Assembly: GCF_002005565.1 (NCBI RefSeq)
Contig: NZ_BDJC01000042.1
Coordinates: forward strand, 1-63,637
Direction: 5' to 3'
Length of the DNA: 63,637 bases
From: Streptomyces sp. JHA26
GTDB taxonomy: Bacteria > Actinomycetota > Actinomycetes > Streptomycetales > Streptomycetaceae
Part shown: positions 44,191 to 53,287 of the stretch, one piece after another
Position numbering within the stretch: position 1 is the stretch's first letter
How the letters are laid out: each line of letters opens with the position of its first letter
Program-made: the position numbers and the translations under genes
The notes under the pieces: generated by a model
What the model was told of the DNA's origin: nothing
Database searches by the model: none
What the model saw: the letters and a program-made list of their open reading frames with translations, nothing else

Positions 44191-46473
44191 TTGAGTCGTG
44201 AAACTGACAGTCCGTCCTCCGGGCCCAACGGGCGCGGTGGAGCCGCGTACCCGTCGGGCACCCCGCCCTACGGGACCCCCGTGGCTTCCGGCGCCGGTGC
44301 GGACGCGGGCCGTTCGGCCACGCGGCCGGAGGAGCGCAAGACCGAGACGACGCTGACGACCCGGATCCGGATCAACATCCCCGGGTCGCGGCCCATTCCG
44401 CCGGTCGTCGTGCGCAAGCCCGTCGCGGACGCCGAGAGCGACGCGACCGCCGCGGAGGCAGCCGAGCACCCCGAGCCGGGTGCCACCGCGCCCGCGGGCG
44501 TGGCCGAGGCTTCCACCGAGCCCGCCCGGCCGGCCGAGGAGAAGCCGACCAGCGACTGGTTCGCGCCCCGCAGGTCCACGCCGGGCAAGGGCGGCCAGGG
44601 CGGCGGCTCCACCAACGGAGCCGGTGTTCCCGGCGGTTCCGGAGCCGGTACGGCCGGCCCGGGGACGGCGTCCTCGGGCACCGGTACGGCCGGCGCCGCG
44701 CGACCGGGCGGCGGGAGCGGCCGCCCCGGTGGCGTGGTCGGCTCCATGAGCGTGCCGGGCGGTCCCCGGTCCGGTTCCACCAACGGCGCCGGCCTGCCCG
44801 GCGCGACCGGCGGACCCGTGGCACCCGGACACGGCGGCGGCACCGGTTCCTTCGACGTGACCGAGGCGCTGGCGGCGGGACCGCTCGGCGGCAACGGGAC
44901 GCGTCCGGGCGGCGACACCACCGCCGAACCGGGCCGTGACGACCTGCCGTTCCCCCCGCAGGACGGGCGCGGCGGGCGCAGCGTCTTCGACGACCTGGAC
45001 GGGCGGAGCGGCCAGGAGCGGCAGAGCGGGCAGCCCGTCCCCGGCGGCCCCCGGACACCCGCGGGCCCGACGACCGGCCCGGTCACCGGCGACGGCCCGC
45101 CGGTGCCCCCGCTCGGCGGGCCGGGCGCACCGGGACGGCTCGACGGACAGCGCGGCCCCGCGCCCACCGGCCTGCGCGGCCCCGGCACCCTCGGCGCACC
45201 GGGTGCTCCGGGCGCTCCGGGCAGGCCCCAGGGCCCCGGGCACAGCCCCGGCGCCGGTCCCGCGCGGCCCGGTCCCGGTGGTGGCCTGAGCGACGACACC
45301 GCGATCCTCACCCCGCAGCGCCCCGCCCCGGAACCGCCGGGCGGCGCCCGCTACGGCAACCCGGACAACGTCTCCGGGAACACCGTCACCAGCGGCATCC
45401 CCGTCGTACCGGGCGACCGCGACACCCCGTTCCCCGGCGCGTCCCCCGACGGACCGCGCCCGTCCACGCCCCCGAAGGCGCCCGCACCGGCCCCCGCGGG
45501 CTCCGCCGAGCCGGCCGCCAAGAAGAAGAAGGGCCGGAGGAAGCTCCCGCTGCTCGTCGGCGGCCTGATCGTCGTCGTCGGCGGTGCCTACGGCGCCGGC
45601 CTGCTGATGAACCGCTCCGACGTGCCCAAGGGCACCACCGTGCTCGGCGTCGACATCGGCGGCGGCACGCGCGACGACGCCGTCGAGAAGCTGGACGCCG
45701 CCCTCGGCGACCGGGTGAACAAGCCGCTGAAGCTCACGGTGGGCGGCGACACCGTCTCCCTGAAACCGGACCAGGCGGGGCTCCAGCTCGACACCCAGGC
45801 CACGGCCAGCGCGGCGGCGACGAGCGACTACAACCCGGTCTCCGTGATCGGCTCGCTCTTCGGCAACCACCGCGTCGTCGACCCGGTGATGCCCGTCGAC
45901 GAGGAGAAGCTGCACGCCGCCCTCCAGGAAGCGGCGGGCGGCGCGGGCTCGGTGACCGAGGGCACGATCACGTTCCAGTCCGGCAAGGCCGTCCCGGTGT
46001 ACGGCAAGCCGGGCAAGGGCATCGACGTCGCCAAGTCGACCGAGGCGGTGGAGACGGCCTACCGCACCCAGGTGGAGACCGGCACCTCCGCCGTGGTGAA
46101 CGTGGTCACGACCGAACGGCGGCCGACGGTCTCCAATGCCGAGGTCGACCGGATGATGAAGGAGTTCGCCGAGCCGGCGATGTCGGACGTCGTCACGGTC
46201 AAGGCGGGCGGGGCGGAGGTCAAGTTCAGCCCCGAGAAGTCCCTGTGGAAGTTCCTCGCCGTCAAGCCGGTCGGGGGCAAGCTGGTCGAGTACTACGACA
46301 AGGACGCGCTGAAGAAGCTGTACGGCGGCGCGTACGACGGCGTGCTGGTCACCCGGGGCAACGGCAAGAAGACACCCGTGACGCCGGAAGACGTCATCGG
46401 CGCCATGCGCAAGGCCCTGCTCGGCAAGACGCCGGCGGAGCGCGTCGGCGTCGTCGAGACCGACCCGAGCTAG
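44191..46473 (+). CDS. Large membrane protein with VanW/YoaR-type peptidoglycan-binding domains
   Basis: About 760 aa from TTG 44191, with CGGGAGA upstream; the frame is open back to 44119. Residues 1-430 are a disordered Pro/Gly/Thr-rich cytoplasmic arm, which may carry phosphorylation sites. KKKKGRRK then leads into one membrane helix, LPLLVGGLIVVVGGAYGAGLLM. Outside, GTTVLGVDIGGGTRDDAVEKL begins a first PG_binding_4-type domain, and a second follows from about 610 (VEYYDKDALKKLYGG at its end). Such proteins sit at the cell wall. A terminator hairpin follows. Confidence 0.82.
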   Translation: MSRETDSPSSGPNGRGGAAYPSGTPPYGTPVASGAGADAGRSATRPEERKTETTLTTRIRINIPGSRPIPPVVVRKPVADAESDATAAEAAEHPEPGATAPAGVAEASTEPARPAEEKPTSDWFAPRRSTPGKGGQGGGSTNGAGVPGGSGAGTAGPGTASSGTGTAGAARPGGGSGRPGGVVGSMSVPGGPRSGSTNGAGLPGATGGPVAPGHGGGTGSFDVTEALAAGPLGGNGTRPGGDTTAEPGRDDLPFPPQDGRGGRSVFDDLDGRSGQERQSGQPVPGGPRTPAGPTTGPVTGDGPPVPPLGGPGAPGRLDGQRGPAPTGLRGPGTLGAPGAPGAPGRPQGPGHSPGAGPARPGPGGGLSDDTAILTPQRPAPEPPGGARYGNPDNVSGNTVTSGIPVVPGDRDTPFPGASPDGPRPSTPPKAPAPAPAGSAEPAAKKKKGRRKLPLLVGGLIVVVGGAYGAGLLMNRSDVPKGTTVLGVDIGGGTRDDAVEKLDAALGDRVNKPLKLTVGGDTVSLKPDQAGLQLDTQATASAAATSDYNPVSVIGSLFGNHRVVDPVMPVDEEKLHAALQEAAGGAGSVTEGTITFQSGKAVPVYGKPGKGIDVAKSTEAVETAYRTQVETGTSAVVNVVTTERRPTVSNAEVDRMMKEFAEPAMSDVVTVKAGGAEVKFSPEKSLWKFLAVKPVGGKLVEYYDKDALKKLYGGAYDGVLVTRGNGKKTPVTPEDVIGAMRKALLGKTPAERVGVVETDPS

Positions 46474-46488
46474 CGGTCGGCACGATGA

Positions 46489-46519
46489 GGGGGCTCCCGG
46501 TCCACGGCCGGGAGCCCCC
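46489..46519 (+). terminator. Terminator hairpin after the VanW-like gene
   Basis: A perfect 12-bp stem (46489-46500 with 46508-46519) and a 7-nt loop, followed by a short T-containing stretch. Confidence 0.75.
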
Positions 46520-46758
46520 TGTCGTTCGAAGGCGTCCGGGCACTGCCGGTGGACGACCGGAACCGGCTGCGGCCGGCTGCGGAACATCGCCGCACGGCTG
46601 CCCGCGCACGCGTACGCTGCTCCGGGGGCAGGCGATCGAACAGAGTCACGCCCCGCACGCGGAGGATCTCGCCGTCCTCGCCGTCTCCCTCGCGCCCTTC
46701 GCGGGGGCGTGGCGTGGCTGTACCGGAAGGACGCGCTGGAGGCGTGAGCGGTGTCGGC

Positions 46759-47910
46759 ATGGGGCAACGCCCGGAGAAACTCGGGCAGAAGGCCGTCAAG
46801 TCGCTGTGGGTCGGCATCTGGCTGGTCTACCTGAGCGCCCCCGTCACCGACCTGCTGAACGGCGGCCACGGCACGGGCGCGCGGATCCTCGGCTGGGCCG
46901 GCCTCGTCGGCTTCGTCGTCTGGTACATGCTGCTGCTCTTCCGCACCGGACGCAGCGACCGCACCGACGGGATCCTCGCCTCCCTCGCCGCCCTCGCGGC
47001 CGAGTCCACGCTCCTCGTCCTCACCCTGGGCCGGGAATGGCTGGTCCTGTTCGTGTACGTCTCCATCGCCTCCGGCGCCACCCTGCCGCTGCGCCTGGCC
47101 CGCTGGACGGTTCCCGGCGCGTCCGCGCTGATGGCGGTGCTGGCGTTCGTCGTGCCGGACGCCCGCTCCTTCCTCGGCGGGCTGCTCGTCCCGGCGCTGC
47201 TGGGAGGCTTCGCCATGACCGGCATACGCGAGCTGATCCGGACGACGATCGCGCTGCGCGAGGCCCGCGCCACCGTCGCCCACCTCGCCGCCAACGAGGA
47301 GCGGCTGCGGCTCGCCCGCGACCTGCACGACCTGCTCGGCCACTCGCTGTCCCTGATCACGCTGAAGAGCGAACTCGCCGGCCGCATGCTCCCCGGCCAT
47401 CCGGAGAAGGCCGCCCAGCAGGTCGCCGACATCGAACAGGTCAGCCGCCAGGCCCTCGTCGACGTCCGCGAAGCCGTCACCGGCTACCGACGCGCCCGCC
47501 TGGCCGCCGAACTCGCCGGGGCCCGGGTGGCGTTGACGGCCGCCGGCGTGACCCCCGAACTGCCCGGCGAACCCGACCTCACCGGTGTCCCCGAGGAGTC
47601 CGAGTCGGCCCTCGCCTGGGCGCTGCGCGAGGCGGTCACCAACGTCGTACGGCACAGCGGCGCCCGGCGCTGCACGGTGGAGCTGCTCAGGCGCCGGACC
47701 CCGGACGGGCAGGTGCTCGAACTGTCGGTGGAGGACAACGGCTCCGGCGGCCCCGGGTCGGCGCACGCCCCCGGCAACGGCCTGGCCGGACTGTCCGAGC
47801 GCCTCGGTGAGGCGGGCGGCGAACTGGAGGCGGGCCGCACCCGGCACGGGTTCCGGCTGGTCGCCCGCGTCCCGGCCGGCGCCGCGGCGGACGTAGGATC
47901 CGGGGCATGA
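46759..47910 (+). CDS. Sensor histidine kinase, DesK-like
   Basis: About 383 aa from ATG 46759; GTG 46744 is also possible. Five to six hydrophobic segments fill the first about 160 residues (VKSLWVGIWLVYL, LVGFVVWYMLLLF, LLVLTLGREWLVLFVYV and others). The HisKA_3 box LARDLHDLLGHSLSLIT holds the phospho-accepting His. The HATPase has WALREAVTNVVRH and GNGLAGLSERL. It overlaps the regulator gene by 4 bases. DesK-type kinases sense membrane state; the ligand here is unknown. Confidence 0.92.
   Translation: MGQRPEKLGQKAVKSLWVGIWLVYLSAPVTDLLNGGHGTGARILGWAGLVGFVVWYMLLLFRTGRSDRTDGILASLAALAAESTLLVLTLGREWLVLFVYVSIASGATLPLRLARWTVPGASALMAVLAFVVPDARSFLGGLLVPALLGGFAMTGIRELIRTTIALREARATVAHLAANEERLRLARDLHDLLGHSLSLITLKSELAGRMLPGHPEKAAQQVADIEQVSRQALVDVREAVTGYRRARLAAELAGARVALTAAGVTPELPGEPDLTGVPEESESALAWALREAVTNVVRHSGARRCTVELLRRRTPDGQVLELSVEDNGSGGPGSAHAPGNGLAGLSERLGEAGGELEAGRTRHGFRLVARVPAGAAADVGSGA
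47894..47899 (+). promoter_or_regulatory. Possible internal leaderless promoter of the response regulator
   Basis: TAGGAT inside the kinase 3' end, 7 nt before the regulator ATG at 47907. It could give regulator mRNA independent of the kinase. Confidence 0.35.
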
Positions 47911-48521
47911 GCCGCACGATCAAGGTCCTGCTGGCGGAGGACCAGGCGATGGTCCGCGAGGCACTGGCCGCCCTGCTCGGCCTGGAGGAGGACATCGAGG
48001 TCGTCGCCCAGGTGGCGCGCGGCGACGAGGTGCTGGACGCCGCCCGCGCACACGGCGTGGACGTGGCGCTGATGGACATCGAGATGCCGGGCGCGACCGG
48101 CATCGAGGCGGCGGCCCTGCTGCACCGCGAACTCCCCTCGGTGAAGCTGATCGTCCTCACCACCTTCGGCCGGCCCGGCTACCTGCGCAGCGCCATGGAG
48201 TCCGGCGCCGACGCCTTCCTGGTCAAGGACGCCCCGGCGGCCCAGCTGGCCGAGGCCGTACGGAAGGTCCTGGCGGGGGAGCGGGTCATCGACCCCACCC
48301 TGGCGGCGGCCGCCCTCGCCGAGGGCGCCAACCCCCTCACCGACCGCGAACGAGAGGTCCTGCGCGCCGCGTCCGACGGCTCCACCAACGCGGAACTCGC
48401 CCAGGCCCTCCACCTCTCCCCGGGCACGGTCCGCAACTACCTCTCCACGGCCATCCAGAAACTGGCGGCCCGCAACAGGGCGGAGGCGGTCCGCATAGCG
48501 CGGGAGAAGGGCTGGCTGTGA
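47907..48521 (+). CDS. LuxR/NarL-type response regulator, DesR-like
   Basis: 204 aa. The receiver domain has the acidic pocket AEDQ, the phospho-accepting Asp in VALMDIEMPG, the conserved Thr in VLTTFG and Lys in FLVKDAP. The C-terminal LuxR helix-turn-helix reads LTDREREVLRAASDG, then AQALHLSPGTVRNYLSTAIQKL. Cognate partner of the kinase just upstream, probably activating transport or membrane-related genes. Confidence 0.94.
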   Translation: MSRTIKVLLAEDQAMVREALAALLGLEEDIEVVAQVARGDEVLDAARAHGVDVALMDIEMPGATGIEAAALLHRELPSVKLIVLTTFGRPGYLRSAMESGADAFLVKDAPAAQLAEAVRKVLAGERVIDPTLAAAALAEGANPLTDREREVLRAASDGSTNAELAQALHLSPGTVRNYLSTAIQKLAARNRAEAVRIAREKGWL

Positions 48522-48649
48522 CCACGCTGCCCGCGGGCAGCCGTGCCTTCGCCCCAGCCCGTGGGCAGCCGTGCCTCCCCGGTGCCTGAACGGCCCGGGA
48601 GACGCCCCGCGACGCCAGGTCGCGCACCCACCTCCCCCCGCCGCGCCGG

Positions 48650-48740
48650 GTCGCGCACCCCGTGCAACGCCGGTTCGCGCACTCCCGCCGCGTCGACGTC
48701 GCGCACCCCGTGCGACGCCGGCTCGCGCACTCCCGCCGCG
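48650..48740. repeat. Tandem 48-bp repeat, two copies
   Basis: Unit 1 starts at 48650 and unit 2 at 48698; they match except at two bases up to 48740. Each unit holds two gcgcac words, and a partial copy of the pattern appears near 48618. It lies between two convergent genes and codes for nothing recognisable. Confidence 0.7.
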
Positions 48741-48749
48741 CACCACCGC

Positions 48750-49604
48750 TCAGTTCAGCAACGCCCTCGCCGCCCGAGCCTCCCCCCGTACCTTCTCCGC
48801 CGCCCCCTCGTCCACCGCCCCGACCACGTCGGCGTACGCGTCCAGCTCCACCGCCCCCGCCACGAACTCCCCCCGTTGCACCAGCAGCCGCGCCCGCTCG
48901 TACCGCAGCCGCGCCGCGTGCGACGGCAACAGCAACGCCAGCTCGATCGCCCACAGCCCCACGTCCGACCGCTCCGGGCGAGCCGCCGCCCACGCCCGGA
49001 CGTTGTTCAGGATCCGCGTCACCACGTCCAGCGGCGCCGCGGGCTCCAGCATCGACGGATGCAGCCCCGCCCCCGTGGCCCCCGCCACCAGCACCTCCGC
49101 GTCGTTCCCGCTGAGCACCCGCCCCCCGTCGAACGGGTCGGCGAGCACCCGGTCCCCCTCCGGCCCGAACCCGACCACGAAGTGCCCGGGCAGCGCGACC
49201 CCGTACACCGGAGCCCCCGCCCGCCGGGCCACCTCCAGCCACACCACCGACAACAGGATCGGCAGCCCCCGGCGGCGCCGCAGCACCTCGTGCAGGAGCG
49301 ACGACTCCAGGCGCCGGTAGTCCGCCGCGGTCCCGTGGAACCCGTACCGCTCGCCGAGCAGGTCCCGCAGCGCGACCGCCCAGGCGCGGGGCGAACCGGG
49401 CCGGAACGGCACCTGCCCGGCCAGCCGGTCGAGCTCCATCTGCGCGGCGTCCAGACCCGCCTCGTCCAGCGCCCCGTCCGCCACGGCGCCCACCAGGAGG
49501 CACAGCGCCGACAGATCGGGCCGCTCGGACCGCGCCTCTTCGGCGAACCGCCGCCGCACCTCGGCGGAACGCTCGGGCGGCGGGGGATGGGGGAGGTGAC
49601 GCAT
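48750..49604 (-). CDS. SirB1-like transglutaminase-fold protein
   Basis: 284 aa. It contains LRDLLGERYGFHGTAADY, RRRGLPILLSVVWLEVARRAG, then PVYGVALPGHFVVGF and ADPFDGGRVLS, the SirB1 family pattern (a transglutaminase-like fold). The catalytic Cys of true transglutaminases is not obvious. The C-terminal part is helical, of the tetratricopeptide type (LALLLPSHAARLRYERARLLVQRGEF). The function is unknown. It is on the same strand as the GNAT gene upstream. Confidence 0.8.
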   Translation of the reverse strand: MRHLPHPPPPERSAEVRRRFAEEARSERPDLSALCLLVGAVADGALDEAGLDAAQMELDRLAGQVPFRPGSPRAWAVALRDLLGERYGFHGTAADYRRLESSLLHEVLRRRRGLPILLSVVWLEVARRAGAPVYGVALPGHFVVGFGPEGDRVLADPFDGGRVLSGNDAEVLVAGATGAGLHPSMLEPAAPLDVVTRILNNVRAWAAARPERSDVGLWAIELALLLPSHAARLRYERARLLVQRGEFVAGAVELDAYADVVGAVDEGAAEKVRGEARAARALLN

Positions 49605-49692
49605 ATCAGGCTCGTGCCCTCTCACGGCGATCGGCGAACGACGAACGGCGGGAGGCGGCCGGGGCTGAGCCCCCGCCCCGTCCCGGCAAGGT

Positions 49693-50808
49693 TCAGCCCC
49701 GCCCCGTCCCGGCGGCGCCTTCGGGCGCGCGGTAGTGGTGGTACGCGTGGTGCGCCGAGAACCCCATCCCGGCGTACAGCGCCCGCGCCCCCGCGTTGTC
49801 CGTCTCGACCTGGAGACACGCCGCCGAGGCGCCCTCGTCGAGCGCCCGCCGGGCCAGCGCGGCCATGACAGCGGTGGCGAGCCCCCGCCGCCGCTGTCCG
49901 GGGTCGACCTCGACGGCCGCGAAGGAGGCCCACCGCCCGTCCACGACGCACCGCCCGATCGCGGCCGGCGCCTCCGTCCCGGGCACCGTCGCGAACCACA
50001 CCGACGGGCCCGCGCCGGGCTCGGCCTCCGCCCCGGACCCGGCCTCGTCCGCGCGTGGGGGGACCCCCGCACGGGGGGACCCGCCGTGCAGCACCCGCAG
50101 CGCCACCTCGCTCACGCCCTTGCGCTGGTACCGCGACAGCCACGCCTCGTCGGCCTCCCGGGACAGCACCACACCGGCCCCCTCGGCCCGGTCGGCGACC
50201 GGCGCCAGCGGACCGGTCCACACCTCGGCCGTCACCTCCCGCATCCAGCCCCGCCGCTCCAGCTCCGCGCACAGCAGCTCCTGCGTGCCCTCGGCGCCGG
50301 TGGCGGTCTGGACGTACGCGGGCAGGCCGCGCTCGCCGTACCAGCGGCGCACCGCGGTCAGCGCGTCGTCGAGCGGCATCCCCGGATCGCCGAGCGGCAG
50401 GACGGAGTTGGCCCGCCGGGTGAACCCGGCGGCGGCCCGCAGCTCCCACGCGCCGAGCCACTCGCTCTCGACGGGCCGCCAGGCCCGCGCGGCGACCCGC
50501 GCCAGCTCCTCGTAGGACGCGGCGGGCCCGCGCCGACGCGTCGGGGCGGCGGGCACGACCTTGCCCGCCACCAGCGTGGACTCCGCGATCCGGACCGACT
50601 CGCCGTTCCTCCGTGTGATCAGCAGCACACTGTTGTTCCATGATGTGAGAACACCGACCGTGTCGGTGAACTTCTCCCCTGGGACACCAGGTTCGCTCAA
50701 GCACCGTACGGAGACTCGTTTGCCCACGTCAGCAGCCGTAATGCGGACCTCGAGTCGGCCGGTGGCAGAGATTTCCACGGGTGGGTCCACCCCTCCTGTT
50801 CGGATCAT
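49693..50808 (-). CDS. GNAT-family acetyltransferase with N-terminal barrel domain
   Basis: 371 aa from ATG 50808. Residues 1-90 form a small beta-rich domain (KRVSVRCLSEPG, FTDTVGVLTSWNN, VRIAESTLVAGKVVPAAP). The GNAT domain is C-terminal: the acetyl-CoA-binding motif A is VEVDPGQRRRGLATAVMAAL and the last strand and helix are VETDNAGARALYAGMGF. Substrate unknown. TAGTAT at 14 nt upstream could be its -10. The fdxA promoter lies in the same divergent gap. Confidence 0.85.
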   Translation of the reverse strand: MIRTGGVDPPVEISATGRLEVRITAADVGKRVSVRCLSEPGVPGEKFTDTVGVLTSWNNSVLLITRRNGESVRIAESTLVAGKVVPAAPTRRRGPAASYEELARVAARAWRPVESEWLGAWELRAAAGFTRRANSVLPLGDPGMPLDDALTAVRRWYGERGLPAYVQTATGAEGTQELLCAELERRGWMREVTAEVWTGPLAPVADRAEGAGVVLSREADEAWLSRYQRKGVSEVALRVLHGGSPRAGVPPRADEAGSGAEAEPGAGPSVWFATVPGTEAPAAIGRCVVDGRWASFAAVEVDPGQRRRGLATAVMAALARRALDEGASAACLQVETDNAGARALYAGMGFSAHHAYHHYRAPEGAAGTGRG

Positions 50809-50918
50809 GCCCAAGAACGGAGATACTAGGGGCGGGCATCGACGACGCCGCGCTCCCGCGCGCCAGGCGGCGGAGCCTGAGGAGGCCCGCCAGCGCCCTA
50901 TCGAGGAGGAACGACAGC

Positions 50919-51239
50919 GTGACCTACGTCATCGCGCAGCCTTGTGTCGACGTGAAGGACAAGGCGTGCATCGAGGAGTGCCCGGTCGACTGCATCTACG
51001 AGGGCCAGCGGTCCTTGTACATCCACCCGGACGAATGCGTCGACTGTGGTGCCTGTGAGCCGGTCTGCCCGGTCGAGGCGATCTTCTACGAGGACGACAC
51101 TCCGGAGGAGTGGAAGGACTACTACAAGGCGAACGTCGAGTTCTTCGACGAGCTCGGCTCGCCCGGCGGCGCCAGCAAGCTGGGTCTGATCGAGCGCGAC
51201 CACCCCTTCGTCGCCGCGCTGCCGCCGCAGAACCAGTAA
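50919..51239 (+). CDS. fdxA: 7Fe ferredoxin FdxA ([3Fe-4S][4Fe-4S])
   Basis: 106 aa from GTG 50919 with GAGGAGGA upstream. The first cysteine set is CVDVKDKACIEECPVDC and the second is CVDCGACEPVCPVEA. The spacing, including the longer C-x7-C at the first cluster, is that of seven-iron bacterial ferredoxins. The acidic C-terminal tail is family-typical. It is a low-potential electron carrier. dapC follows 115 bp downstream. Confidence 0.95.
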   Translation: MTYVIAQPCVDVKDKACIEECPVDCIYEGQRSLYIHPDECVDCGACEPVCPVEAIFYEDDTPEEWKDYYKANVEFFDELGSPGGASKLGLIERDHPFVAALPPQNQ

Positions 51240-51354
51240 CGGCGGCCCGCACGCGCGCCGCCTCGGTCCCGTACGGCCCGGTCACCCGACCGGCGCCGCA
51301 CGGGACCGAGGCGTTTGCCGTACCGGGCGGCCACGACGAAAGTGAGCCAGTAAC

Positions 51355-52494
51355 GTGTCCGCAGTCTCCGACCCCCCGCCCGTCGCCCGCCGCCACCCTT
51401 CCGGGGAGTCGCTGCGCGACCGCCTCCCCACCTTCCCCTGGGACAGGCTGGAGCCGTACAGGAAGACGGCCGCCGCGCACCCCGGCGGCATCGTCGACCT
51501 CTCCGTCGGCACCCCGGTCGACCCGGTCCCCGAGCTGATCCAGAAGGCCCTGATCGACGCGGCGGACTCCCCGGGCTACCCGACCGTCTGGGGCACCCCG
51601 GCACTGCGCGACGCGATCACCGGCTGGGTCGAGCGCCGCCTCGGCGCCCGGGACGTCACCCACCGCCACGTCCTGCCGATCGTCGGCTCCAAGGAACTCG
51701 TCGCCTGGCTCCCCACCCAGCTGGGCCTCGGCCCCGGCGACCGCGTGGCCTTCCCGCGCCTCGCCTACCCGACGTACGAGGTCGGCGCGCGCCTGGCCCG
51801 CGCCGAGTACGAGGCGTACGACGACCCGACCGAGCTGAACCCGGCGGGCCTGAAGCTGCTGTGGCTGAACTCCCCCTCCAACCCGACCGGCAAGGTCCTG
51901 CCGCAGGCCGAGCTGACCCGGATCGTCGCGTGGGCCCGCGAGCACGGCGTCCTCGTCGTCTCCGACGAGTGCTACCTGGAGCTGGGCTGGGAGGCCGACC
52001 CGGTCTCGGTCCTCCACCCGGACGTCAACGGCGGCTCGTACGACGGCCTGGTCGCCGTCCACTCGCTGTCCAAGCGGTCCAACCTCGCGGGCTACCGCGC
52101 GGCCTTCCTGGCGGGCGACCCGGCCGTCCTGGGCCCGCTCCTGGAGATCCGCAAGCACGGCGGCATGATGACCTCGGCGCCGACGCAGGCGGCCGTGGTG
52201 GCGGCCCTCGGCGACGACGAGCACGTCCGCGTCCAGCGCGAGCGGTACGCGGCCCGCCGCGCGGCCCTGCGCGAGGCGCTCCTCGGCCACGGCTTCCGCA
52301 TCGAGCACAGCGAGGCCAGCCTCTACCTGTGGGCCACCCGCGACGAGTCCTGCTGGGACACGGTCGCCCACCTGGCCGAACGCGGCATCCTCGTGGCCCC
52401 CGGAGACTTCTACGGCCCGGCCGGCGAGAACTTCGTCCGCGTCGCCCTCACCGCCACGGACGACCGCGTGGCGGCAGCGGTGAGCCGCCTGTAG
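51355..52494 (+). CDS. dapC: Succinyldiaminopimelate aminotransferase DapC-like (PLP class I/II)
   Basis: 379 aa from GTG 51355. Fold type I aminotransferase: FPWDRLEPYRKTAAAHPGGIVDLS at the start, NSPSNPTGKVLP, SDECYLELGW, and the PLP-binding Lys in SLSKRSNLAGYR. It forms N-succinyl-LL-2,6-diaminopimelate on the lysine and cell-wall route; actinobacterial homologues beside fdxA are also credited with glutamate-prephenate activity. dapE, the next step, is 1.9 kb away. A terminator follows. Confidence 0.92.
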   Translation: MSAVSDPPPVARRHPSGESLRDRLPTFPWDRLEPYRKTAAAHPGGIVDLSVGTPVDPVPELIQKALIDAADSPGYPTVWGTPALRDAITGWVERRLGARDVTHRHVLPIVGSKELVAWLPTQLGLGPGDRVAFPRLAYPTYEVGARLARAEYEAYDDPTELNPAGLKLLWLNSPSNPTGKVLPQAELTRIVAWAREHGVLVVSDECYLELGWEADPVSVLHPDVNGGSYDGLVAVHSLSKRSNLAGYRAAFLAGDPAVLGPLLEIRKHGGMMTSAPTQAAVVAALGDDEHVRVQRERYAARRAALREALLGHGFRIEHSEASLYLWATRDESCWDTVAHLAERGILVAPGDFYGPAGENFVRVALTATDDRVAAAVSRL

Positions 52495-52508
52495 CCCCAC
52501 GGCACGGC

Positions 52509-52541
52509 GACGGGGCCCGGGAACGAACCCCGGGCCCCGTC
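52509..52541 (+). terminator. Terminator hairpin after dapC
   Basis: A perfect 13-bp stem (52509-52521 with 52529-52541) and a 7-nt loop, between convergent genes; it can serve both. Confidence 0.75.
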
Positions 52542-52568
52542 ACCGCGACAGCCGACAGCAGCCGGCCG

Positions 52569-52988
52569 TCAGCGGAGCGACAGCCCCTTCGCCGGCAGCG
52601 CGTCGCCCGCCGGCAGCCCGCTCTTCGTGGCCGTCGCCGCCGTGTCACCGACGAGGTCCCCGGCGGAGTCCGTCGCGTCGGCGGCGGCCTTCTGCGCCAC
52701 GGGCGTGGTCTTCTTGACGACCGAGCCGCCCGTCCGGCCCGCGGCGGGCACGGTCTTCTTGACGGTCCTGCCGCCGGTGTCGCCCGCGACCTCGGTGACG
52801 TCCTGCGCGGCGCCGTCGACGGCCTCGCCGACGTTCGCCCCGTCCAGCGCGGTCAGCCCGCCGAGGTTCGGGGCGGCCTGCAGCTCGGGAGCCGCACTCG
52901 CGGAGCCGGCCGCACCGACCCCGGCGGCCGCTCCCGCAGCGACGAGCAGCGCGGCACGGGCGATCCGGCGGGTCAGGGGGAGGGACAT
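52569..52988 (-). CDS. Small secreted Ala/Thr/Val-rich protein
   Basis: 139 aa from ATG 52988, with AAGGAG before it. A clear signal peptide, LTRRIARAALLVAAGAAAGVGAAGSASA, ends in an AXA cleavage site. The mature part has PELQAAPNLGGLTALDG and repeats of the type TVKKTVPAAG, VVKKTTPVA. Proteins like this in Streptomyces are often wrongly called ATP-binding proteins; I see no nucleotide motif. Function unknown. Confidence 0.8.
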   Translation of the reverse strand: MSLPLTRRIARAALLVAAGAAAGVGAAGSASAAPELQAAPNLGGLTALDGANVGEAVDGAAQDVTEVAGDTGGRTVKKTVPAAGRTGGSVVKKTTPVAQKAAADATDSAGDLVGDTAATATKSGLPAGDALPAKGLSLR

Positions 52989-53287
52989 GATGCTCCTTCG
53001 ACGGAAGTCGATGATGGGGTTCCGTCCGTGCCCGGCGGGTGATCGCCGGGCACGGACGCAGTGACTACCGCTCGAAGGCCGTGAAGGTTGCGGCGGCACG
53101 ACGTAAAGAGTTGGCAATGCGTCGCATTATCGGTTGCCCGGAAAAGCGGACAAAAGGGTTTCGGTCGGAAGGTCTGCCGAATCCTTACAGCCCTTCGTCC
53201 TCCCGGGCTCCGGCGGATCCGGGGGTGAGCGCGCGGGAACCCGCGCACCCCGCCGGTGCGGCTACCTCCCGCGAGTGACGCCTCGCA

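Noticed and set aside
43534..47847. 1437-residue minus-strand frame
   Set aside because: Lies opposite mshB, the VanW-like gene and the kinase gene; low-complexity Gly/Arg/Ala sequence only.
48650..48740. CRISPR array
   Set aside because: Only two adjoining copies of a 48-bp unit, without unique spacers or cas genes nearby.
52569..52988. ATP-binding protein, a common label for such genes
   Set aside because: No P-loop or other nucleotide motif; it is a small secreted protein with a clear signal peptide.
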